A stretch of 64,000 bases of DNA, taken from contig ONJS01000009.1 in NCBI GenBank assembly GCA_900318205.1, positions 62,001-126,000 of the forward strand. The letters run 5' to 3'. Position 1 is the first letter of the stretch; every line of letters starts with the position of its first letter. The stretch comes from an uncultured Prevotellaceae bacterium. Its GTDB lineage: Bacteria; Bacteroidota; Bacteroidia; Bacteroidales; Muribaculaceae. The notes under the pieces were generated by a model, which did no database searches, was not told the DNA's origin, and saw nothing but the letters and a program-made list of their open reading frames with translations. This document shows, one piece after another, positions 36,162 through 43,020 of the stretch. The position numbers were made by a program, and so were the translations under genes.

Positions 36162-36797
36162 ATGGATAAAACTGAATTTTACAAAAAATGCGAAAATGCC
36201 GCAATTTTTAAGATTTTGCGAGAAAAAGGCTTTAAGGTTTTTGATACAGGATTTTATAATCTGAATATCATTGGCATCAGGTCTGATCAACAGGGCGCAG
36301 TCACTAATCTGTATGACGATTTGCTCGTGGTCATCTATCAAACCCCTAGAGGAATTTGGAATAAACAGATTTATAAAATCACTACCGAACCTGGACTTTA
36401 CTATACTCAGCATCCGATGAATTCAAAAGGCACAGCCATTCTTGTCCCCGGACAATATCGTGGTTGCTATAAGGTCGGCAAGCATCAAGGTAAATATGAT
36501 GCTCTAGTGCAGCAGAAAGCCGTCAAGGTTTATAGAGACGATAACAAAGATAAGGTCTATAATTTAAAGCCCGAATGTGTAGATAATGGCATCTTTGGTA
36601 TTAATATCCACAGATCAAACGAGTGGGTAGAAAGCCAATATGTAAATAAATATTCCGCTGGATGCCAAGTATTTGCTAACCCCAATGAGTTCGATTCATT
36701 CATGAGGCTCTGTAAACTGCAGAACCAATACTACCCGAGCAACAGTTTCACATATACTCTTTTAGATGAAAGTGAACTGATTTATAAGCTCTCATAA
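36162..36797 (+). CDS. AT-rich insert gene, YkuD/L,D-transpeptidase-like motif
   Basis: A 211-residue soluble protein without signal peptide. Near the end it has INIH150RSNEW and, 15 residues on, YS165AGC168QVFANPNEFDSFM. Histidine followed by Ser-x-Gly-Cys is the active-site pattern of YkuD L,D-transpeptidases, which also occurs in phage-borne cell-wall proteins. GTAILVPGQYRGCYKVGKHQGKY-type sequence before it, here cited as PGQYRGCYKVG, is also seen in prophage genes in my memory. The gene is AT-rich and splits PASTA from rluD, so it was probably acquired. Without a signal it would need a holin or lysis to reach the wall. The assignment is tentative. Confidence 0.55.
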   Translation: MDKTEFYKKCENAAIFKILREKGFKVFDTGFYNLNIIGIRSDQQGAVTNLYDDLLVVIYQTPRGIWNKQIYKITTEPGLYYTQHPMNSKGTAILVPGQYRGCYKVGKHQGKYDALVQQKAVKVYRDDNKDKVYNLKPECVDNGIFGINIHRSNEWVESQYVNKYSAGCQVFANPNEFDSFMRLCKLQNQYYPSNSFTYTLLDESELIYKLS

Positions 36798-36904
36798 GCT
36801 CTAAACGAATGTGACTCACGTTAACAGATACAATCGAAAAAAGAGCAAAATAAGAAGAACAAAACCATAATTGGCTTTTAGCAGCCAGGCATTTAGGATA
36901 TTCC

Positions 36905-38008
36905 ATGGCGCTGGACGACGAGCTGCTGGACGACGAATTGGAGTCGAGCGGCAAAGACGAGATACAATATGACTACAGTGAACCCGACTTCACCGAGGAC
37001 GGGCGCGACTACTGGGAGCACTACCACTATGTGGTGGAGCCAGGACAGGTATTGTTGCGCATCGACAAGTATCTCGTAGAACGCATCAAGGGCACGAGCC
37101 GCAACCGCGTGCAGAACGCAGCCGAGGCACAGTGCATTCGCGTGAACGGGCGTCCCGTCAAGAGCAACTACCGCGTACATCCCGGCGACGTCATCAGCGT
37201 GGTGATGGACCGCCCCCGCTATGAATGCGAAATTGTTGCTCAGGATATTCCGTTAAACATCGTCTATGAGGACGCCAGCCTGATGGTGGTCAACAAGCCT
37301 GCCGGTATGGTGGTCCACCCTGGGCACGGCAACTTTGACGGTACACTGGTTAACGCCCTAGCCTGGCACTTCAAGGACAACCCTGACTATGATGTGACCG
37401 ATCCACGCTTAGGTCTCGTTCACCGCATTGACAAGGACACAAGCGGACTGCTCGTCATTGCCAAGACACCAAATGCCAAAACCTCGCTCGGCGCCCAATT
37501 CTTCAAGAAGACTACCAAGCGGCAATATATCGCCGTGGTATGGGGCGAGATGAAGCAGGAAGACGGAACGGTGACCGGCAACATCGGGCGAGATCCGCGC
37601 GACCGCGTGCTGATGAAGGTATTCCCTGACGGCGATCAGGGCAAACACGCTGTCACCCACTGGCACACCGTAGAAAACCTGGCCCATGTGGCTGTCGTGC
37701 GCTGCCAGTTGGAGACAGGCCGTACCCACCAGATACGCGTCCACATGAAGCATATCGGGCATCCGCTATTCAACGATGCCCGATATGGCGGTGATCAAAT
37801 CCTGCGCGGCAACCGCTCATCAAGCTATGCCCAGTTCATCCACAACTGCTTCGACCTGTGCCCGCGCCAAGCCCTGCACGCCAAGACCCTCGGCTTCGTC
37901 CACCCCGAGACTGGCGAGCAGATGGACTTCGACAGCGACCTGCCCGCCGACATGGCCGCCCTCATCACCAAGTGGGAAGACTACGCCCGCAATCTCGCTG
38001 GAAAGTAA
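36905..38008 (+). CDS. rluD: RluD-type 23S rRNA pseudouridine synthase
   Basis: A 367-residue RluA-family enzyme. After an acidic extension of about 45 residues (DDELLDDELES) come an S4 RNA-binding domain (52-110, LRIDKYLVERIKGTSRNRVQ) and the catalytic domain with D176 in HRIDKDTSGLLVIAKT and the end motif GRTHQIRVHMKHIGHPL. RluD modifies helix 69 of 23S rRNA. The family match is firm; the choice of RluD over RluC rests on the S4 domain and length. The Asp/Glu-rich N-terminus is common in Bacteroidetes. Confidence 0.92.
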   Translation: MALDDELLDDELESSGKDEIQYDYSEPDFTEDGRDYWEHYHYVVEPGQVLLRIDKYLVERIKGTSRNRVQNAAEAQCIRVNGRPVKSNYRVHPGDVISVVMDRPRYECEIVAQDIPLNIVYEDASLMVVNKPAGMVVHPGHGNFDGTLVNALAWHFKDNPDYDVTDPRLGLVHRIDKDTSGLLVIAKTPNAKTSLGAQFFKKTTKRQYIAVVWGEMKQEDGTVTGNIGRDPRDRVLMKVFPDGDQGKHAVTHWHTVENLAHVAVVRCQLETGRTHQIRVHMKHIGHPLFNDARYGGDQILRGNRSSSYAQFIHNCFDLCPRQALHAKTLGFVHPETGEQMDFDSDLPADMAALITKWEDYARNLAGK

Positions 38009-38135
38009 ACCGCAGTCATCAACTGCTTTTCGGTATCATCTTCTTTTTACTCACCTCAAGTGAAGCCGCACTCAACTCAAGAAAATAGTCCAAATTTCGA
38101 GAGGAGGGTAGCGGATATTTCATATCGATAAAATC

Positions 38136-38516
38136 ATGAGGAAATTGCTTTTATATTTGCTCTTGTTGCTTGTCAGCCTGTCCGCGATGAGCCAGGTATC
38201 TTATCGGCAATATAACAAATACCTCGACAGGGACGAGTTCTTTGACTGCAGCGGTACACGCATCGGCTATGCCAAGTATGACAAATACATGGGCCGCACC
38301 GTGTATTATGACAAGAGCGGTAACGTCGTGAAATATGAAAAAGAGGACCGCTATATGGACCGCATTGACATCACCGACAAGAACTACAACCGCATCGGTT
38401 ACAAAAAATGGGACAAATATTTAGACCGATGGGAGGTTTATGACAAGAACGGCAAAATGACCATGTATTACAAGTGGAATAAGTACATGGACCGATGGGA
38501 ATACTACTATTATTGA
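38136..38516 (+). CDS. Secreted protein built of 22-residue YDKYxDR repeats
   Basis: A 126-residue exported protein. A signal peptide (MRKLLLYLLLLLVSLSAMSQ) is followed by four and a half tandem units of 22 residues, each starting [YW][DN]KY[LM]DR and carrying D-x-x-G/N and Y/W positions: YNKYLDRDEFFDCSGTRIG, YDKYMGRTVYYDKSGNVV, EDRYMDRIDITDKNYNRIG, WDKYLDRWEVYDKNGKM and WNKYMDRWEYYYY. The regular aromatic spacing suggests a beta-strand repeat, perhaps sugar or surface binding. No family is recognised. It follows rluD, with a short hairpin after it. Confidence 0.75.
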   Translation: MRKLLLYLLLLLVSLSAMSQVSYRQYNKYLDRDEFFDCSGTRIGYAKYDKYMGRTVYYDKSGNVVKYEKEDRYMDRIDITDKNYNRIGYKKWDKYLDRWEVYDKNGKMTMYYKWNKYMDRWEYYYY

Positions 38517-38549
38517 TTTCTTGAAAGGAATCGCATAAATATCAAGAAA
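38517..38549 (+). terminator. Short hairpin after the 22-residue-repeat gene
   Basis: TTTCTTGA (38517-38524) pairs with TCAAGAAA (38542-38549). It is weak and AT-rich, so it is only a possible terminator. A TACCTTTG box for the next gene follows at 38557-38564. Confidence 0.4.
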
Positions 38550-38596
38550 AACCTATTACCTTTGCGGAAAATACTAACCCAAAAAATACTTCAAAC

Positions 38597-41500
38597 ATGA
38601 CTATTCTGAGAAGATTAACCATGATTGCGACACTGTTGTTGACTCTCGGTGCCGCTGCTCAAACCAACCCGCTGTGGATGCGTTTTTGCGCTATATCTCC
38701 TGACGGAGAGACTGTTGCGTTCTCCTACAAGGGAGACTTGTTCACTGTGCCGGTACAGGGTGGCATAGCCCATCAACTGACGTCAAATGACGCCTACGAT
38801 GCCTACCCCGTGTGGAGCCCTGACGGTCAGAACATTGCCTTTGCCTCGGCACGCGAGGGAAGCCTCGACGTATTTGTTGTCAAGAAAGAGGGCGGCACCC
38901 CCAAGCGCCTCACCACCGACAGCGGCAACGAGACCCCGATGTGCTTCCTCGACGACAAGACGGTGCTCTTTGAGGCCGCCAACATGCCCTCGGCAACATC
39001 CATCCTCTTTGCCAGCAGCCAATTTCCGCAGGTGTATCAGGTGAGCACCGACGGCGGCAGGGCACGCCTGTTCTCAGAACTGCCGATGCAGGACCTGAGC
39101 ATCAACAGCCGCGGTGATATCCTCTACCACGACATCAAGGGCTATGAGGACCCCTTCCGCAAACATCACACGAGTTCTATCACCCGCGACATCTGGCTGA
39201 AGCAGGCGGGCAAGTTCACCAAACTCACCGACTTCAACGGCGAGGATCGCACGCCCCGCTGGGCGGCCGATGGCAACGCCTATTTCTACCTGAGCGAACA
39301 GGACGGGACCTTCAACGTCTATAAAAACACCATCGGTGGAAAAGCCAAGCAACTTACCCGCCACACGAAGCACCCCGTACGCTACCTGACAGTCGCCAGC
39401 AATGGCATGCTGTGCTACAGTTACAACGGTGAGATTTACACCTTGCGCGAGGGCGGTGAGCCCCAAAAGGTCAATATCACCATCAATGCCGACCGCAGCG
39501 AGAAAGAGCTGATCCGCCAGATTAAGAAAGACGGCGCTACCGCCATCAGCGTTTCTCCTGGCGGCAAGGAAATCGCCTTTGTGATGCACGGCGACGTGTA
39601 TGTCACCTCGGTGGACTACAACACGACCAAGCAGATTACCGACTCGCCCGAGCAGGAGCGCACCATCGACTTCTCGCCCGACGGCCGCAGCATCGTCTAT
39701 GACAGCGAGCGTAACGGCATGTGGCAGATTTATCAGACGTCCATCAAGAACAAAGATGAAAAACTGTTCACCTATGCCACCGACCTGATGGAAGAACAAC
39801 TCACCAATACAGGCCACACCTCCATCCAGCCGCAGTACAGCCCTGACGGCAAGAGTGTCGCCTTCCTCGAAGACCGCGCCACCCTGTGCGCCGTTGACGT
39901 GAAGAGCAAGGCGGTGCGCACCCTGATGGATGGCAAGTATATCTATTCCTACAGCGACGGCGACGTATGGTATGAGTGGAGTCCTGACAGTCGCTGGCTC
40001 CTCTCCTCCTACATCGGCACAGGCGGCTGGAACAGCCAGGACGTGGCCCTGGTCAATGCCAGCGGCAACGGCGAGGTGCACAACCTGACCGAGAGCGGCT
40101 ACAACGAGGGTAACGCCAAGTGGGTCCTCGGCGGCAAGGCAATGATTTTCACCAGCGACCGTGCGGGCTATCGTAGCCACGGCAGCTGGGGCACCGAGGA
40201 TGACGTGTATATCATGTTCTTTGACCTGGATGCCTACGAGCGCTTCAGGATGACCAAGGAAGAGAAGGTGCTGCGTGAAGAGGCTGAGAAAGACAAGAAG
40301 AAAGAAGCCGAGAAGGAAAAGAACGACAAGGCTGACAAGAAGAAAAACGATAAAAAGAAAAAGGCAGCAGCCGACGAGAAGCCTGCCGTGCCTGCACTGC
40401 AGTTTGACTTGGAGAATTGCCGTGACCGCATCGCGCGCCTGACCGTGAACTCCTCCCGCCTGGGCGATTATGTCCTGTCCAACGGCGGTGACACGCTCTA
40501 CTATCAGGCAGCCTTTGAGGGCGGTATGGACCTGTGGAAACATGACCTGCGTGAGAACAAGACCGAAATCGTGCTCAAGGGCGTGGGCGGTGGTTCCATG
40601 GAGATGGACAAGGACGGCAAGAACCTCTTTGTCTGCACGGGCAATGGCATCAAGAAGATTGACCTGGGCAAAGGCAAACCCGAGCCCATCAGCTTCGAGG
40701 CCAACTTCAACTACCGTCCCTATCAGGAACGCGAGTACATTTTCAACCACATCTGGCAGCAAGTCAAGGACAAATTCTACGTCGAGGACATCCACGGTGT
40801 GGACTGGGAAGGCTACCGCGACAACTACAAGCGCTTCCTGCCCTACATCAATAACAACTACGACTTCCGCGACATGTTGAGCGAGATGCTGGGCGAATTG
40901 AACGGTTCCCACACGGGTGCCCGCTACAATGCCCCGGGTGCGAGCCTCAAGACAGCCGTCCTTGGCCTCTTCCTGGACAACACCTATGAGGGTGACGGCT
41001 TGCGTGTCGAGGAAGTCATCAAGCGTGGCCCCTTTGACGTGAAGAAAACGGGTGTCACCCCCGGCTGCATCATCGAGAAAATCGACGGTCACAACATTCT
41101 GGCTGGCGAGGATTACAACTGGATGCTTGACGGCAAGGCAGGCAAGCCCATCCATGTCACCGTCTTCAACCCGACGACCAAGAAGCGCTCTGATGTCACC
41201 GTCAAGGCCATCAGCAAGGGCGAGCAGAATGAATTGCTTTACAAGCGCTGGGTGGATCGCAACCGTGCCCTGGTGGACAGCCTCTCGGGCGGTCAGCTGG
41301 CCTATGTCCATGTCAAGGAAATGAACAGCCCCTCGTTCCGCACCGTCTATCGTGAACTGCTCAGCGACAAGAACCGCAACCGCAAGGCCGTCATTGTCGA
41401 TGAGCGCCACAACGGCGGCGGCTGGCTGCACGACGACCTGTGCACCCTGCTCAGCGGCAAGCAGTACCAAGAATTTGTGCCTCATGGCAAGGTGGTTGGT

Positions 41501-41839
41501 GCCGACCCGTTCAACAAGTGGACCAAGCCTTCCTGCGTACTCATGTGCGAGGACGACTACAGCAACGGCCACGGCTTCCCCTTTGTCTATAAGGAATTGG
41601 GGATCGGCAAACTCATCGGTACCCCCGTACCTGGCACGATGACCGCCGTCTGGTGGGAGACGCTGATTGACAACTCGATGATCTTCGGCATCCCGCAGGT
41701 AGGCTGCCGTGACATGCGCGGCAACTACTGCGAGAACACCCCGCTGCTGCCCGATGTTGAGGTCTACAACACCCCCGAGGACTACCTCACCGGCCACGAC
41801 CGCCAACTCGAACGCGCCGTCCAAGAAATGCTGAAGTAA
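38597..41839 (+). CDS. Tricorn-like S41 protease
   Basis: A 1080-residue exported protease. A signal peptide (about 1-22) precedes WD40-like beta-propeller repeats (for example MRFCAISPDGETVAFSYKGD and YPVWSPDGQNIAFAS), a Lys/Glu-rich linker near 555-595, the tricorn C1 and PDZ domains (about 760-880) and the S41 catalytic core. The nucleophile is S989 in EDDYSNGHGFPF, with KAVIVDERHNGGGW before it. Tricorn proteins cut small peptides released by other proteases. A signal peptide, unlike archaeal tricorn, puts it in the periplasm. A hairpin terminator lies downstream. Confidence 0.9.
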   Translation: MTILRRLTMIATLLLTLGAAAQTNPLWMRFCAISPDGETVAFSYKGDLFTVPVQGGIAHQLTSNDAYDAYPVWSPDGQNIAFASAREGSLDVFVVKKEGGTPKRLTTDSGNETPMCFLDDKTVLFEAANMPSATSILFASSQFPQVYQVSTDGGRARLFSELPMQDLSINSRGDILYHDIKGYEDPFRKHHTSSITRDIWLKQAGKFTKLTDFNGEDRTPRWAADGNAYFYLSEQDGTFNVYKNTIGGKAKQLTRHTKHPVRYLTVASNGMLCYSYNGEIYTLREGGEPQKVNITINADRSEKELIRQIKKDGATAISVSPGGKEIAFVMHGDVYVTSVDYNTTKQITDSPEQERTIDFSPDGRSIVYDSERNGMWQIYQTSIKNKDEKLFTYATDLMEEQLTNTGHTSIQPQYSPDGKSVAFLEDRATLCAVDVKSKAVRTLMDGKYIYSYSDGDVWYEWSPDSRWLLSSYIGTGGWNSQDVALVNASGNGEVHNLTESGYNEGNAKWVLGGKAMIFTSDRAGYRSHGSWGTEDDVYIMFFDLDAYERFRMTKEEKVLREEAEKDKKKEAEKEKNDKADKKKNDKKKKAAADEKPAVPALQFDLENCRDRIARLTVNSSRLGDYVLSNGGDTLYYQAAFEGGMDLWKHDLRENKTEIVLKGVGGGSMEMDKDGKNLFVCTGNGIKKIDLGKGKPEPISFEANFNYRPYQEREYIFNHIWQQVKDKFYVEDIHGVDWEGYRDNYKRFLPYINNNYDFRDMLSEMLGELNGSHTGARYNAPGASLKTAVLGLFLDNTYEGDGLRVEEVIKRGPFDVKKTGVTPGCIIEKIDGHNILAGEDYNWMLDGKAGKPIHVTVFNPTTKKRSDVTVKAISKGEQNELLYKRWVDRNRALVDSLSGGQLAYVHVKEMNSPSFRTVYRELLSDKNRNRKAVIVDERHNGGGWLHDDLCTLLSGKQYQEFVPHGKVVGADPFNKWTKPSCVLMCEDDYSNGHGFPFVYKELGIGKLIGTPVPGTMTAVWWETLIDNSMIFGIPQVGCRDMRGNYCENTPLLPDVEVYNTPEDYLTGHDRQLERAVQEMLK

Positions 41840-41861
41840 GTTTTTTGCCAGTAACATCATT

Positions 41862-41896
41862 AAGGTCGAGCCCCGCGAATGGTGGGACTTGACCTT
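41862..41896 (+). terminator. Hairpin terminator after the tricorn-like gene
   Basis: AAGGTCGAGCCC pairs with GGGACTTGACCTT (one wobble and a bulge), followed by TTTTTC and TTTTG. Confidence 0.75.
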
Positions 41897-41935
41897 TTTC
41901 TTTTGTTCAGTGATATAAAATTCAAAAATTCTGCC

Positions 41936-41943
41936 TATATTTG
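41936..41943 (+). promoter_or_regulatory. -7 box TATATTTG of the WYL gene
   Basis: TATATTTG lies 21 nt before ATG 41965, which is why the TTG reading at 41941 is rejected. No -33 TTTG at standard spacing and no copy of the TGTGAAG palindrome is present here, so the regulator itself seems not to be under that operator. Confidence 0.55.
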
Positions 41944-41964
41944 CGTCAAAGAAATTGTTTGATT

Positions 41965-42987
41965 ATGCCCAACAATAGAAAAGCCTTATTGCGATACAAG
42001 GTGCTGGACAAGTGCCTCGGTGACAGGCATAACATTTACTACATCGACGACCTTGTGGATGAAGTGAATCATGCGCTGGAGGTTGCGGCTATCCTGCCAG
42101 TCTCCAAGCGGCAAATCTATGCCGATCTTGATTTCATGAAGAGCACTGATGGCTGGGAAGCGCCAATTGTCTCTGTCCAACACGGCAAACGCAAGTATCT
42201 GAAGTATTCGAGAGACTTTTCTATTATGGAGACTCCTATCACCGAGATGGAGATGGAGCAGTTGGAGACGCTCATCACATCTTTATCGAGGCTACAAGGC
42301 ATACCGATGTATGACTGGGTGGATGATCTGTTGGCTCAGTTGCGGCCCCGCTTCGGCGGTGGTGGCAATGACGCCAGTCTTATCGGTTTTGAGCAGAACC
42401 GCGACCTAGCAGGGCTGCGCTACCTATCTGACTTGATCAATTATACCATCAGGCACCAGGTTGTGGTGATTGACTATCATCCTTTCGGAAAAGACAAAGT
42501 GCAGTGGATGATACACCCCTATTACCTCAAGCAGTACAATAACCGCTGGTTCCTGCTGGGTTATAATCCATTGTATGATGACTTGACGATTGTGGCATTG
42601 GACAGGATTGAAGGTCTCGACCCCATTGAGAAGCCCTTCAAGCAGAACCAATACATCAACTTTGACAACTACTTCCGCAACATCATCGGCGTCTCGCTGG
42701 AAGATGAAAGGACGGTGGTACAAGTCATGTTGAAATTCACGCCTAATCGTCTACCCTATGTCCTTTCAAAGCCTCTCCATCACTCTCAGATGATTGAAAA
42801 TCGGCGTGAGGGCATCGTCTCTATCCGAGTGATTCCTAACAAGGAACTGATTTCCGAACTAATTTGGTTTGGTAGCGATGTCGAAGTACTCGCTCCAGAC
42901 TCAGTGCGAGACCAAATCAAGCAAAAAATTGCACAAATGCATGAAATATATTTTGGTGTGAAGAATGACTTCACAACTGGCTCATAA
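41965..42987 (+). CDS. WYL-domain transcription regulator of the downstream cassette
   Basis: A 340-residue regulator. Residues 1-85 form a winged-helix domain (VLDKCLGDRHNIYYIDDLVD, VSKRQIYADLDFM). The WYL domain is at about 150-230, with MIHPYYLKQYNNRWFLLGYN bearing the conserved R and W-x-L positions, followed by a WCX-type C-terminal part. WYL proteins such as BrxR, CapW, PafBC and DriD bind palindromes and control defence or DNA-damage genes, several on sensing ssDNA or nucleotides. The last codons overlap a palindrome and promoter that drive the next gene; TAA 42985-42987 is also the start of the -7 box. This makes it the likely regulator of both downstream units. Confidence 0.88.
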   Translation: MPNNRKALLRYKVLDKCLGDRHNIYYIDDLVDEVNHALEVAAILPVSKRQIYADLDFMKSTDGWEAPIVSVQHGKRKYLKYSRDFSIMETPITEMEMEQLETLITSLSRLQGIPMYDWVDDLLAQLRPRFGGGGNDASLIGFEQNRDLAGLRYLSDLINYTIRHQVVVIDYHPFGKDKVQWMIHPYYLKQYNNRWFLLGYNPLYDDLTIVALDRIEGLDPIEKPFKQNQYINFDNYFRNIIGVSLEDERTVVQVMLKFTPNRLPYVLSKPLHHSQMIENRREGIVSIRVIPNKELISELIWFGSDVEVLAPDSVRDQIKQKIAQMHEIYFGVKNDFTTGS

Positions 42988-42992
42988 CTTTG
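42957..42992 (+). promoter_or_regulatory. Palindromic operator and -7 box of the kinase-receiver unit
   Basis: TGTGAAG-N5-CTTCACA at 42957-42975 is followed by exactly 9 nt and then TAACTTTG at 42985-42992. The same layout occurs at 46611-46647. The palindrome occupies the place where the -33 TTTG should be, and no such TTTG is present, so the promoter is probably activator-dependent or tightly repressed. The site is inside the 3' end of the WYL gene. Confidence 0.85.
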
Positions 42993-43020
42993 CAGCCGAA
43001 AACCAAAAACTCAAAAGACT

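Noticed and set aside
39074-41860. A 928-codon open frame antisense to the tricorn-like gene
   Set aside because: It is a shadow of the GC-rich codon pattern of the real gene; it lacks domain similarity, a promoter and a sensible N-terminus.
42985-42992. TAACTTTG as chance overlap with the WYL stop codon
   Set aside because: The same box type follows the same palindrome at the same distance at 46640, so it is taken as a true promoter element.
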